From: Epiperipatus broadwayi
Taxonomy: Eukaryota; Onychophora; Udeonychophora; Euonychophora; Peripatidae
Assembly (NCBI GenBank): GCA_028023455.1
Contig: JAQFVV010012669.1
Coordinates: forward strand, 624,501 to 688,500
Direction of reading: 5' to 3'
Length of the DNA: 64,000 nt
In this document: positions 1-12,323 of the stretch, one piece after another
Position numbering within the stretch: position 1 is the first letter of the stretch
How the letters are laid out: each line of letters starts with the position of its first letter
Notes under the pieces: model-generated
What the model was told of the DNA's origin: nothing
Database searches by the model: none
Seen by the model: the letters and a program-made list of their open reading frames with translations, nothing else
Program-made: the position numbers and the translations under genes

Positions 1-765
1 TTATTACTGCACTAGAAAAAAAAATCTTTTATTGACATTTTCTTTATGAAAACTTACTGCCCCAATTCAAAATTTGCAACATGCTTGGAATCAATCCAAG
101 AACTTCTAGAATTTTTTTTTCTAGGATTATTCTTTACTTATTTTCATTGGTTCAAATAGTAATAGTAGTTAATCAGTTTTGTTTTAATTATGAGAATGAT
201 ATCTCAGTTTATTTTTAAAAATTATAAATAAATTTTCAAATTCTCAAGTAAAATCTTAGACATAAAAAAAAATTATGAATAATTTATTAGTAACAAAATT
301 ATAGAAATGTTTTGGGAAAATTGTAATATCATTTTTAAAATGCTGTTTATATTTTAATTTATTATTTATAATTAAGCTTTATAAAAATATGATTACCAGA
401 ATATTATTAAATAATGAGCAAACTATTTATAATATATTTGTGCATAAATAATAATATTTATTGTTATTTCAAATTAAATAAATATTATTGTGCAGAGAAT
501 GTTACTAAGAATTTTATTCATTAATGATCAATGCAATGTAATGGTAGTTCATGAAATAATAAATTCAGTAAAAATAATATTATTTGTATGATTCTAATTT
601 CAGGGCCAAAAAACAACAACAAAAAAACAGAAAAAAATGTTAGAAAGATGGATCAACATTTCATTGCATACAAATATTAAACCAGATTTGAAAAAGAGTT
701 TGTTTAACTGGGTTTAAATATCTTTTATAATATACTTTAATATATAACCTTTTATCTTTAAGCTT
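1..765. other. A+T-rich non-coding DNA
   Basis: I see no gene, recognisable repeat family or RNA gene here. The stretch consists of short A and T runs with frequent stops in all frames. Confidence 0.6.
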
Positions 766-1110
766 TGACATGATGGGAACAAACTGGCCTTTCAAGCTAA
801 GAGAAGAATACCATTGATAGCATAACCATCAATGATAGCCATGGCCAGATCAGGCTATGGAAAGCATAACAAGATCACATTTTCAGACCATGGTCCACCT
901 TAAGTGCTGGATTCAAATCCCTGCCTAAGCATTTTATTTGTTTTGAGGATAAACCTCAGGTGCCAGCCAACCATAGATTATATAGTTAGCATGCTTTGGA
1001 TGACAGTCACACAATCCAGTGCTTGAAACCTTCCATGGCTAGCTCACACTCTATATCAGGGTCCAGCACATTTACTTGACTCATAAAATAGCTCTACACT
1101 AATTTACTGA
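766..1110 (+). repeat. possible tRNA-like SINE remnant
   Basis: The base composition is clearly less A+T-rich than its surroundings. A B-box-like stretch (GGATTCAAATCC, about 911-922) looks like the T-arm of a tRNA-derived pol III promoter. The segment ends near a GA microsatellite at about 1128-1138. No good A box lies at the usual distance, so this is a weak call. It could equally be a remnant of another repeat class. Confidence 0.3.
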
Positions 1111-1319
1111 TGATGCAGTGATAAAAGAGAGAGAGAGAAAATAGACAAAATAACAATTAAGCAAACATTATTTAACTATGCATACATATACTTAACATAA
1201 TGTAACAATAAATTTTATACAAGAAAAATATAAATGATGATTTTAGGCTATAGTTATAATAGTCCTTCATTAAAGCTCATTTCATTTAAAATCAATTGTG
1301 TACACTATTATTTAAAAGT

Positions 1320-1650
1320 ATATTTACCCAGGTTTTCATTTTGTGTGTATTTTCCAACCAGTTGGCCTTTTGATTCCATCGATGGTTCCAGGGCTTGTCT
1401 TCATTTCTTTGGCTCAACAATCAAAGAAAGAGAGTATGCAGCATCATCTTCTTTAGGACTTAGGCATTTGCCTGGGCTTTGGTTCCAGGCAAGTATAGTT
1501 GATTTTAGTAAATGACATTGGGGCCTGAAGTTGTCAATCACTCCTATGATTGTTCTGTGGCTTCCACATTGATGTTGACCACAACAGTAACTGATGGGCT
1601 TACTATTGCATTTACAATTTCTGAATATTCTGCATTGTCTCAACTGAATA
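1320..1650 (-). other. GC-raised unidentified segment with an 80-codon open frame
   Basis: The segment has visibly higher G+C than its flanks. The minus strand is open for about 80 codons (1643 to 1401) and encodes a cysteine-rich start with pairs spaced C-x3-C and C-C-x3-C, then IGVIDNF and a polar tail. I do not recognise a family. There is no upstream promoter or splice evidence, and the frame is short enough to be chance in a less A+T-rich repeat. It may be an old transposon or SINE tail. Confidence 0.3.
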
Positions 1651-3560
1651 ATAATAATCCAAACTGGCTGTACTCTGACTGAACTGAACTGAGATTGAAG
1701 ACCAGACTAATTCTATCATAAAATAAAGAGTGGAATGCTCTAACAGATTGCAGAACAGACTAAAGAACAACAGGCCATAGCAACTTTACATATTTTTCCT
1801 CTCTCATTATTTTAATTCCATATCATAATTTTTTAATTTTGATCATAATTTAAATGTTTTTCCTTAATTAATTTTTATATTTTGTTAATCTAATTGATTT
1901 TTACATTCCATGTTATCTAATCTTTTGCTTAAATTAATCTACTATCTCATTGATAGTTTACATAGTTTATAATTAATTCAATTGTTGGCTTTACTTTTTC
2001 TTTATCAGTCAGTAATCTTTTAAAACTAATTACATTTGCAAAAGTTTTCTTTTACAAACAAAATTTTACTCTGATTTTTAATATTTACTTATTTTTCAAA
2101 AGGAGAGAGTTTTTAAATCTTTTGATTTTAGATTATCCCCAAACTCTCTCACTACTAAAACTTTATTCACTTTTAAAAGAAAATATAACACAATCTTTTC
2201 TCTTTTTTATTTTTATTTTTACAAAACTAAGTTTTAAACAAAAGAAAACTACTCTAAGAACATATTACTTCCTTTTTCTATTTTTGTTTCTATTAATAAT
2301 TTGATCATTTATTTTTAAATTATAAACATGTAATACTGGAATATATGATTGTTTCATAACACATATCTCTCACTTGCCATATATATATATGTATATTTAA
2401 TGTTACAATTTTTTTTTTCATAAACATATATATATTATCATAGTAGTAAACATTGTGTTCACTATTAGTTTATGTTCTCAATTATTAATAGAGATAATTA
2501 ACATTATTGATTAATATAATTTTAAAATAAAATAGTATATTAAATAAATAATAACATTTTAAAAATAATATTTCTTCTATTTATTTCATTTTTTTTCTTT
2601 TAAATAAAATAATGATCAAATAATTAACTTTAAAATGAAAAAACATATCAATTATTAATAAAATAAAAAAATTTATTATGGTAACAACAATCTTTATATA
2701 TTTTAAGATAGTCTAAATATACACTATTTTTATTTTAATATAAAATACTGGAATAATTTATATTAATAAAAAATCCAAGTACTATAGTTTAGTTGTAATG
2801 CCCAAATACCAGGACATCTAAATCTTGCCTTCAAAACTGATCATAGTTTTTAATAAAAACTCTGAAAAATTTAAATCGTTATGAACAATTATTAGCTTGT
2901 ACATTGAAAGTCAATCTACGAGTGCTTGAACATTATGTATTTTCCAAACCAACTAATTTTTATATTATTTATATCAAGCAATTTATCAGTCAAATGATAT
3001 TCAATAATCACATTTAACTTGTGTTAGCTGTTAATATAAAATCTAATATATAATGACAAAACAAATATCAACAAGTGTTTTAACTGATAAAAAATAAAAA
3101 TACTTTTTGGAATACCAAACTAGCCTTTAGTGACAGCCTAATTCATGATATTAATTATGTGGCCTGAAGACTGCCTGCATGTTTTGATAGTTTTTGCAGT
3201 TTTTCATTCATGGTGGATCTGAAAACTTAATAAATAAATCAGTAGTAATTTAAATAAATTTGTCAATCTTTATTCAAAATCCCCTTTGCAGTAGAACATG
3301 GTAAAACATATGCCAGATACTTCTAAAGAATAGCAATAATGTTTGTTAGAATGGTGAACATATATAATCATTACAACTTTATGAATACACATTTATACTG
3401 CTTAAAAGTAAGAATAGTGATTGTAAAGAGTGGTTAACATATATAACTATTACAACATTACTAAGATGTATTTGATTTCAACACATTCATTCATATTTCT
3501 GCCAAATGATTGCTATGGTCCTGACTTGTATAAAATTTTATTTATCATTTAATTAGTGTT
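1651..3560. other. A+T-rich non-coding DNA
   Basis: Long A/T runs and short TA microsatellites (for example 2379-2395) fill this stretch. The only open frames are low-complexity, Phe/Leu/Lys-rich products of the base composition. I see no supported gene. Confidence 0.6.
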
Positions 3561-3570
3561 ATTTGCTTAA

Positions 3571-3935
3571 TGTGGTTAAGTGCATTGGTAAAGTAGTGGA
3601 CTTGAGAAATAAAGATCTTCACTCAATTCTGTCACTTCTGGTTCTCAAATATCATATACTCTCCCAGATTACTTTACATTTATGATTTAGTGCAGTGATA
3701 GAATGGTAGACTTGAGAGCTAAATGTACACTGACCATAGTTCATCTATCATTTCTGAGTTCACATATCATATGACCTACCAAGCATTAAACTGCTTTATT
3801 ATTTTCCCCTATACCGTTTAGTGCAATGATAAAATAACTGACTTGAGAGATTTTTAAAAATCAATAGTTTACAGCTCAACTCCATCATTTTCCGTTACTC
3901 TAACTTCTTATGATCTTCCATGTGACAAATCATTT
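3571..3935 (+). repeat. tandem set of three tRNA-like SINE copies
   Basis: Three copies of one sequence start near 3571, 3681 and 3812, giving a period of 110-131 bp. Each begins with an A-box-like GTTTAGTGCAATGAT segment (GGTTAAGTGCATTGG in the first). It is followed by GACTTGAGA and a B-box-like CTCAACTCC/TTCATC segment about 55 nt later. The family recurs at 24184, 24310 and 38700 on the plus strand and near 24056 and 40050 on the minus strand. The two-box spacing fits a tRNA-derived SINE head. Head-to-tail placement of three copies is unusual for independent insertions and suggests local tandem duplication. Confidence 0.5.
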
Positions 3936-4665
3936 GACTATTTTTTTATTTTTCGCATTATTCAATAGCTAAAAAAAACATTCAATTTACTACTGCTTTT
4001 TTTCCCATAATACACTATTAAATTAATATTTAATAATAATTCAAAATTTAATAAACCTTACTCCTACTGAATTTTTACACTTGTTGCTTTCACAGTCAAT
4101 TTTGCAAGCATTCATTTATATTATCCCATTACTTATTCAAGTTCTAGCTGAATAATGATGTTACAGTTACTTCCATGACATTTGAAAATAAATATCCTTT
4201 TTTTTTTCCAGTAAATTATTTATACGTTGAATATATTCCATTAATATCTTAGTATTTTTTTTATGCTTACTTTGAAAGAGATAGACAGAAAAAAAGAGTA
4301 TTAAATCATCCCTAATAGCTATTTAAAATTTTTACTTTAATTATTAATCATATTTGTTAAATAATTTAAGAATTTTTAAGTCTAATGTAAATCAGATCTA
4401 TAGTTGGGATTAGAGCGAGAACTACAACAATGTTAAGCTTTTAAAAGAAATTAAATTGCATCATTATAACCTCGAAATATAAAAATAAGATGTTTTTTTA
4501 TTATTATTATATGAAAAATAAGATGTTATCAATGAATAAATAAATAAGTAAAATAACCTCAGATGAGCTAGCAATAAATAACTTATAGTGTATATATATA
4601 AACAACGTTATATGATATAAAATGGCATCTCCTTAAATCAAATCAACAATTTCTGTGCATAGAAA
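3936..4665. other. A+T-rich non-coding DNA
   Basis: Homopolymer runs and stop codons in all frames; nothing supported. Confidence 0.6.
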
Positions 4666-7401
4666 CACGGTGGGCAAATGCGGCTCTTAGTCAAGCTAAG
4701 TACGGCTCCCATTGAAATCCGATTTTATTTTTATTATTTCAGAATTTCCTTTTAATTGTACAAAATTTTGTAATATAGAAATTTTTATCAAACATTTTTG
4801 TTATTTATTTTATTACAAATTACATCATGTATATATGTACATACTATTTTGAAATGTATTGGCAAACTGAATGTTAATGATGTGTATATTTATGATTTGT
4901 GCAATTTTGTGATTGTATATTTTAGTGATAGTTTTCTTATCAACTAAATATCCCATTTCATATTTTTTCAAAAAATATGGTATGTAGATTATTTATTACG
5001 CAATTTAAATATGTTTATGATGTGTAATTTTCCCGCCTTGCCGGCGCAAACTTTCTAGACACGTGTACATATTAAGAAAATTATTTTGTTTATAAAGCTG
5101 GAAAGCATTTGTTTGATTTTGGTTATGTTATTTCTATTTTTGGTGATAAATAATAATGAAATAGACATTTAAAAATTATCAGGAAAATATCGACCAGAAA
5201 TATAGTCCAAAATTGCTTTTAATTATTTTAAATTATGTTTATTCTTATTTTATTTTAAGAAGTCCTGTTTTTTTTGACAGTTTGTTGCACCAATTACGAA
5301 TCTTTTGAAACAAGAATTAATATTTAGACATTTTTATTTTAATTATTTATTTATTTATTTAGTTTGAATTTCAGACTTTGGACATAAATTTACTTAAATA
5401 TTTTGTTAACATGTCTTCAGAAAATATCAAAAAATGAAAATAAGAACAAGAAAATAGAAGCTTTCAGAAAGAATGAGTAAAAAAATTTGCTTTTATTGAT
5501 AATAATGAAAAGTTGTTGTGCCTTTTTTGTTAAGTTATAATTAGTTAAAAAAAATAAGTCATCCCCACCTTTCCACTCAATATCCACACAATTTAAAATT
5601 GTGGACAGAATAATTCAAGTCATTGCAATCAGGTTTTCATAAGCAACAAAGACTCTTATCTTCTTTTAGTCATGAGAATGACAAAGCCAACAAAGCTAAT
5701 TTTTTGGTAGATTGTACTATTGTTCATATGGAGAAGGAGAATTTATTTAAAAAAACTTGGAAGAAGTGGTTAAAGTTTTTGGATCCAGGTAATGCAAATC
5801 TGCATAAAGTGATCACACACAAGTTTCTACGTCATGCCATACAACTGAATGTTTTATTAGTGAAATTAGTAAAAATGTTGAAAATAGTTTGATGTGTAAT
5901 GTAAAAAACTGTACAGCATTCAGTTTAGCTCTCAATGAGTCTGCAGACATTCAGGATGTTCCACAATTGGCTGTTTTTATAAGCTATGTATCTGCAGATG
6001 TAAATATGAAGGAAGATATGTTAGATCTACTAGCTCTTAGTGAAACAACTCACAGAAGTATTAATGTCAAAAATGCTCTTGATGAAGAAATGCACAGGTT
6101 TGAATTATCTTGTGATAAAGTTGCAACTGTTGTGACTGACAATCACCTGCAATGATAGAAAAACAATCATCCAAAAATTCTGTCTCCTTTTCAATGCATA
6201 ATTCACTGTGAGCATCTCATAGCAAAGTACTTAAAATACAAAAATGTGTGGAAGATTGTTTTGCAGATTGTGAATTTAATTAGAACAAATACCAAAATAC
6301 ACTGTCAAATTAAGAACTTTTTAGAAGAGTTAAATGAGAAAACAGATAAATTGATTGGTGATCTCTCCTTTTGATATGTTATAAGATGGCTGACAACTTA
6401 CAATGTTTTGAGCTGTTTTTTGGAACTCCTAAATTCTGTCATAATATTTTGAGAAGAAAACAAAAAAATATCCAGAATTAAAAAATGAAACTTGGCTTTC
6501 TGACTTAAAGTTTCTTACAAACATTATAAAACATTTGAAAACACTTAATTTGGCTTTACAAGAAAAGGGAAAAATGATTAGTGATTTGTTGCTAACTTTT
6601 GAAGCTAAACTTTGGCTTTTTGTGCATGATCTTAAATCTAGAATATTAAGTCCTTCCCCTTAAGTAAAAGCAAGTATAATTAGTATCAAAAAAAGAAAAC
6701 TTAGATGAATATAAAGAATAATTGGAAGGATTACAAGTGGATTTCAAATATAGGTTTGAATATTTTTAAAGTTTTAAATCTACATTTGCATAATTTGTGA
6801 ACCTATTTATTTAAGATATTATTGAAGATGGATTTCAAAATTTATGAAATAATACTTGTTGAAAAAGCAGCTGGGGAATTGGAGTTATTAGAGATGAAAG
6901 AGGATTAAGCATTGCAAATCCATCACAAATCTAGTTCTCTAATTAAATTTTGGAAACTTATGCTTACCATCTAATTAAAATTTTTAGTACAATATATTGC
7001 TGTGAATTGTTGTATTCCACAATGAAATTTGTGAAGTCAAAATATCATTCACAGTTGACCAATCAGCATCTCACAGAATTTATATGACAAATTTCAAAGA
7101 TTTGACCAAAAGTCTTGTTAAACTTTATATTTTTTATTAATGGTTTATTATTATTATATTTTATTTTTATTATTAAAATTTTGAAATAATTATTTCTTAT
7201 TTTATTTCTTTCTCTTAATTATATTTTCTTATATACTTTATACAGTTCGTAAAACCTGTGTAAAATATGTCATCATATAAGTTAAATAAAATTGACTATA
7301 TGTATTTATTTTTGTGTACTTAAATAATAATATGGTGTGGCTCTTTACAAAATATGAAAAATAGATATGCAACTCTCATTGTCCTCATGTGCCCATCCCT
7401 G
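4666..7401 (+). mobile_element. hAT DNA transposon, GTF2IRD2/ZBED-like, decayed
   Basis: The element is about 2.7 kb, close to the usual size of an autonomous hAT. The left end reads CACGGTGGGCAAATGCGGCTC. The right end, reverse-complemented from 7401, reads CAGGGATGGGCACATGAGG. Both match the CAGGGGTGGGCAAA-type terminus known for this hAT group. The two ends share TGGGCAnATGnGG. The 8-bp sequences outside the ends (4658-4665 and 7402-7409) do not match, so the target duplication has decayed or the ends are slightly misplaced. The interior holds a plus-strand transposase remnant described separately. Confidence 0.7.
5590..7130 (+). pseudogene. hAT transposase pseudogene (GTF2IRD2/ZBED5-like)
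   Basis: This is the remnant of a hAT-family DDE transposase. Near 5889-6150 the frame reads LALNESADIQDVPQLAVFI and continues to VTTVVTDN-like VATVVTDNHLQ. This corresponds to the family's LxxDESTDVxDTAQLxIFI block and TDG step. Near 6380-6650 a second block reads ETWLSDLKFLTNIIKHLKTLN followed by LQEKGKMI, matching the WLxDLAFLxDITxHLNxLN region. Near 7000-7100 comes CELLYSTMKFVKSKYHSQL, which matches the C-terminal dimerisation segment (LFSTMKxNKSKYRSRL). The blocks are in the right order but separated by stops and frameshifts, and the acidic catalytic context is incomplete. The copy is dead. Confidence 0.8.
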
Positions 7402-7639
7402 GCTTAGGTTGTATGTCCAGAAATTTTATTAGACAAATTAATCATTCCCTCTCTTTAAGACCATTACAAACCACAATGAATTAATCTATTTCTTACTTTT
7501 TATTATCAAATCAAGATTAGTTCTCTGTTCTAGTGTTATCTACAATAAGTTGAGTAACCAGTTAGCAATGTATTTGTACTTGAGTAAGCCTTTACAATTG
7601 AATAACATTTTATATGGAAATAGGTATTGTTTTATTACT

Positions 7640-10440
7640 ATATATATATAATTTTCAATTATCTATCCATTGGAGGATGAAGGTCTCTCCAAATTCAATC
7701 CATTTTTTCCAATCTCTAGTTGCTCCACATCACCCAGCACATTTTGTTATTTCATCCATCCATCTTACATATGGGTTTTTTTTTCTAGATCTTTCACAAT
7801 CTCTTAGAATTCATTTTAAAATTTCAACTGTTCATCTATTATCATCTTTTCTAGCAATATGTACAGCCCAACTCCACTTCAATTTTATAATTCTTTTAAT
7901 GATGTCAGTAACACCTGTTTGTTCTTTTCCCCATGTATTTCATTTTCAATATTTTCCTATTACTGCCAATATGCATCTCTTCATACTTCTTTGAGTGGTC
8001 TGAAATCTTTGTATTGCTCTTCTGTTAAGTGTCCAAAACTCAGCTCCATAAATATGAACTGCTATAAACATGTATTAAAAACCTTCCTTTTCAAATACAT
8101 AAGTGTATTTCCTTTTAACATCAAGTTATTTCTATTATACACACTCCAACCAAGTTTAATTCTATGATTAATTTCAGCCATTATGTTTCCATCTATAGTA
8201 ATAATTCCACCAAAGGGTTTATAATTGTTAACTTCTAATTTAACATTATCAATCTTTTTTTTTTCTTGAGAAAATCCATTGAACATTACTTTAATCTTTT
8301 TTAACATTTATTTTAAATCCTACTTTCTTACTTTCATCTGATAACTCTTGCAGCATTTCCTAAAGCTCCAAAGCATTATTTGCAAAAACAACTATATCAT
8401 CTGCAAAAACTGAATGACTGAAATAATCTCCATTTACTTTTACTCCATTAGCTTCCCATTTTAATCCACAAAATACTTCTTATAAAACTGCTACAAAAAG
8501 TTTTGCAGATATGGAGTCATCTTGTTGTACACTATTCTTAATGTTTATCTTTTTAGTATCATTATGTAATCTAATTGTTGCTATTGCATTTCTATAAATA
8601 TTCTTCAGAGTATGATAATATCCTGAGTCTATATCTTAATGATTCAATGCTGTAATCACTGAAGAAATGCTTATACAATCAAATGCCTTTTTATAATCTA
8701 CAACTTCAAAGCATAATGGCAACTCCCTGAATATTTGAATATGATCCATTGTGTTAAAACCACATTTAAATCCAGCTTGTTCTTTTGATTGATTAAAATC
8801 CAAAGTTCACTGTAGATGAGTTGTAATTATTTTTGTAAAACTTTTGCATAGAACTGATTGACAGGTCTGTAATTTCCATTATCTTCTTTATTACCTTTTT
8901 TAAATATTAATACTGCATTTACCAATCATCTTATAAATCTTTATCATTTAGACATTTGATATATAACTGTGCCAAAAAAAAAATTATTTTTTCATCTGTT
9001 TCTTTTATGATATCAATTATAATTTCATCATTGGCTGGAACTTTTCCCTTCATAAATTTAATGACATGTATTACTTCATTATTTAAAATCCTGGAAAATT
9101 CACAAGATATAATAGTTGTAGGAGTTATCCTTGTTTTCTATTGCTTGATAAAACTTTTCTATATATTTCATATGTCATCTCTCTTTTTAGTAATAGTTTC
9201 ATCCTTTTTCCTTATTGCAGAAGTAACTTTCATACAAATAATCAAGATAATGTTTTACATTCTTAATGCTTTTATTATCTTTTATAGCTTTCCTTGTTAG
9301 TTCACAATTATACTTTCCTTATATCATTATCAATTATTTTTCACACCATTTTACAAAATTTGAGATAATCAATCATTCTTTTTTTCTTCATAAATTGTCA
9401 TCTCCATAGAAATTTTACTAACCAATTGCTGCTTTTTTTGTACCAGCTGTCATTGTTTCAGTTTTTAAAAGTGTATCAGTTATCTTGCTATCGATTTCTT
9501 CAAATCTGAATCATGTTCAAAATCTGTTAATATTTGAAAAACGATTTGCAATTTCTAATTTAAATTCATTGAAATGTTTCTGAAGATTAGGGATATCAAC
9601 TGTGAAAATTGTTTTTCTTAATAATTTTTGTCTTTATAGTTTTGCATTAGCATATATCTTACATCTCACTAATCAATGATCTCTTCCTGTGTTGAATTTA
9701 TTAAAACCCTTACAATCTTGGCATACATATTTTCTGTTAATCAAAATATAATCCAATTCTGCTATATCTTTATATGAATGCTTCCATGTCCATTTCCATT
9801 TAGCATTTTTCTCAAAAATAAAATTCATCATATAAAGTTTTTTTCTGAAAACTCCACAAATTTTACCCCCCCCCTCTCTCTCTCTTTTCTATCACCATAG
9901 CCAAATTTACCTATAATACTTTCATCTTTCAATTATTTACCAATTCTAGTATTAAAGTCTCCCATGACAATTTTAAAATGTTGTTTGGTCTTATCAAAAG
10001 CCTTTTGTACATCCATATAAAAATCCTCTATTTCTCCATTACAATGAGAACTTGTGGCATAAACCTGAATTATCTGCATTTAATATCTGCTATTATGTTA
10101 AATAAATAATCTTGCCATTGTCTGATATATTATCATTCTCCACAATGTTGTTCCTTCACTTTTTATTTATAATGAATCCTACTCCACTTGTACTTCCAAT
10201 GTTTATGCCTTTGTTGTACAGTACATTTTCACTTTTTAAATTGTCTTTTTGCCTTTTCTTCTAACTTCACAAAAATCCAATAATATTCAATTTTATATGA
10301 GACAGTTTTTCTTCCAATGCATGCAATCTTCCTTCACTTAAAAGTAATCAATACTTATAAATACTTAAATAAAATGTTATCAAATGGCAGATTGGGTCTA
10401 CCAGGACATTTTAGCACCCTCAACCTTCAACCACTAACTA
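7640..10440 (-). mobile_element. RTE-clade LINE, nearly full length, inactivated
   Basis: Read on the minus strand, the element keeps all parts of an RTE retrotransposon in order. An endonuclease N-terminus lies near 10320-10250 (RLHALEEKLSHIKLNIIGF). The endonuclease core is near 10080-9930 (IIQVYATSSHCNGEIEDFY, then VMGDFNTRIGK). The endonuclease C-terminus is near 9820-9690 (KWTWKHSYKDIAELDYIL, then FNTGRDH). The RT fingers lie near 8910-8870 (KEDNGNYRPV), the palm near 8590-8380 (QDDSISAKLF, then FADDIVVFA), and the C-terminal tail at 8170-7650 (YVRWMDEITKCAG, then WKKWIEFGE). Stops and frameshifts interrupt every segment. A C-run followed by CT repeats sits inside it near 9867. The type of tail, ending at 7640 next to a TA run, fits target-primed insertion. 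Confidence 0.85.
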
Positions 10441-10634
10441 CTGCCTTGACTGGTGACTTTTCAGCCTCCTGAAATTAAAGGTCATAATTTATTTTTGACT
10501 GTCATGATTGTAAATACCTATCAGAAATGTTTTTTCCCATTCACACATTCATTCTGCTTTCAAGAAAACTCAACTGATATTTCAGTTAAGAGCTATAAGG
10601 TAACCAAGAAGAAATATGTTTCTTGATCTTAAGA
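10441..10634. other. short spacer beyond the LINE 5' end
   Basis: Slightly less A+T-rich than average. It could be LINE 5' UTR. No feature supported. Confidence 0.4.
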
Positions 10635-10860
10635 TTACAGGTAAAATGCCAATAAACTCATCACACTGGCTAATGCATGTTGGTGAGCAGCCCACCCATG
10701 TTTGTATACTATATGAATAAACACAGTAGTAACAGCTGCAATGACAAGAACATATGGAGTAGGTATTAAGAATTTGCCTTTCTTGGTTTCTCTGAAGCCT
10801 CCAAGAAAATCAAAGGATTTCCTTTTAGTTAACAGCAAATTACTTTCTGCAACCATATAT
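10635..10860 (-). CDS. unrecognised exon-like ORF with membrane segments
   Basis: The minus strand is open for 73 codons with unusually balanced amino-acid use for this window. A basic, polar start (LLLTKRKSFDFLGGFRETKK) is followed by a hydrophobic stretch (YVLVIAAVTTVFIHIVY) that would span a membrane, then a second hydrophobic stretch (ALASVMSLLAFYL). The first ATG is at 10854-10856. TTGCAG just downstream of it could instead be a 3' splice acceptor, which would make this an internal exon. At the other end, CCTGTAATC could be a weak donor or simply the stop codon. I do not recognise the protein. It may be a true exon, a processed pseudogene or chance. Confidence 0.35.
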
Positions 10861-11990
10861 ATAGTACATATACATATATTACATGCTAATATATACTGGA
10901 TTAAATTTAAATTATTCTTTATTATGCTTTTCTTTTAAATATATATGTATATAAAGTGTAAAGGAAACCTAAACGATTTTATTAAATTTAATTAATATTC
11001 TTTATTTTGGAATAATTTTTAAATAAAAAATTATTATAACGTGAATGCACTTTATTTTATTTTAAACTTGCAATTTTCAGCACTTTCTAATGTTTTTAAA
11101 AATTAAAAAATAAATAAATAAAAAATCATATATTTCATAAGCAATTAAGCATACAACTTGCAAAAGAATTCTAATGTTTCGAAAGTACAATATATATATA
11201 TATTTAATTCAAAAATAAAATAACTTAAATAAAGTACTAAATAAACAAAAAAAATCATATTAAATATATACATAAAACATCCACAGTGATTTTTTTTCAT
11301 AATGCTATCACTTATATATACTAAATTGGCTTAGATTATGCAACATAGTATGTTTAATAGTTGAAAGAGTGAAGACTTTCCTCTCTAGTGAAAATCTATG
11401 AGAAACTGAAACTAAATTTTTTTTAAATGAGTGAAACAAATTAAAATCTTAAATATTTGTAAACGAAAATTCAAATGCAAACAAATTATGGAAAGAGACA
11501 TATAAATATATTGAAACATTTTAATCTCCAATTCTACAAAATAAAAAATCTTTCTAAAATTTATTATCATTTCAATCATTGGCAATCCACTGCTGGCTAA
11601 AGGTTCTTTTGAATTGGATAAAGTTTTTTTTTTTAAATTCAAGGCCTCTCTTCTTCATAATACTCCAAAAAATTCCTTTATTTCATATATCTATTTTAGA
11701 AATGTTTTTTAATATTTCATAATATTTTGTAATTCAGTTTAAAAAAGGCTGTATACATGGGTGAGTCAACAGGTATTACTGACATAAGTAATCAAAATAA
11801 TAACATATATATAAAAAACACAGACTAACATATATGTAAGACAAAAAATAGATTATTTTTCTCTTTGTTGTTAACATAAATGTAACACCCACTTTCTCTT
11901 TATCAGAAAACCTGTAGGAATAACCTGAGATCATAAGGGTATATGGTAAATGATCATTTTATTGTTATATGTTTTGTGACAAAGATTACA
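10861..11990. other. A+T-rich non-coding DNA
   Basis: TA microsatellites (for example near 11193-11203) and A/T runs. A 76-codon minus-strand frame at 11412-11642 is low-complexity and unconvincing. Nothing else supported. Confidence 0.6.
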
Positions 11991-12095
11991 TTTATATTGA
12001 CAATTGGACTTGAATTCAGAATTTCAAGCTCCCTACAACTATTTACTCTAATTTATATAACACATGACCATATACATGTGAAAAAAATAAATAAT

Positions 12096-12150
12096 TTCCA
12101 ATATACATATTTCATGCTAAATCAGCACTCATCAGTTGATCCAGATCACC
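12096..12150 (-). ncRNA. type I hammerhead ribozyme motif (R1-a, copy 1)
   Basis: On the minus strand CTGATGA (12135-12129) is followed by a 5-bp stem-II hairpin (GTGCT-GATTT-AGCAT) and GAAA (12113-12110). Next comes a 2-bp stem III with loop ATGT, and the predicted cleavage triplet ATA ends at 12102. TTGG (12101-12098) then pairs with the TCAA that precedes CTGATGA to form inner stem I. All invariant core positions are present. The outer part of stem I is weakened by substitutions (AATT where other copies have GATC). A two-base-pair stem III is typical of retrotransposon-type hammerheads, which often cleave best as dimers in tandem transcripts. Confidence 0.8.
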
Positions 12151-12169
12151 ATTTCCCATATATATATAT

Positions 12170-12281
12170 AATAATTCAAACAAATTAATTTAACACAGTA
12201 TTCAAAATTAAATAATATATTCTTTACTGGAAGTACTTTCAATTGTTTAACTGACAATCTTTATCAACAATTAATACAAAT
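12170..12281. repeat. PLE1 inverted arm, downstream (3') side
   Basis: About 110 bp, nearly identical in inverse orientation to 14401-14520. It lies between the end of the endonuclease frame and R1-a. Confidence 0.8.
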
Positions 12282-12323
12282 GTACAAAAAATAAAAACTT
12301 GCATTACCCATCATTCAATCAAT

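Noticed and set aside
4658-7409. 8-bp target-site duplication for the hAT element
   Set aside because: The flanking 8-mers (CATAGAAA and GCTTAGGT) do not match.
7614-8167. Two long plus-strand frames (126 and 102 codons)
   Set aside because: They are antisense shadows of the RTE LINE C-terminal region on the minus strand.
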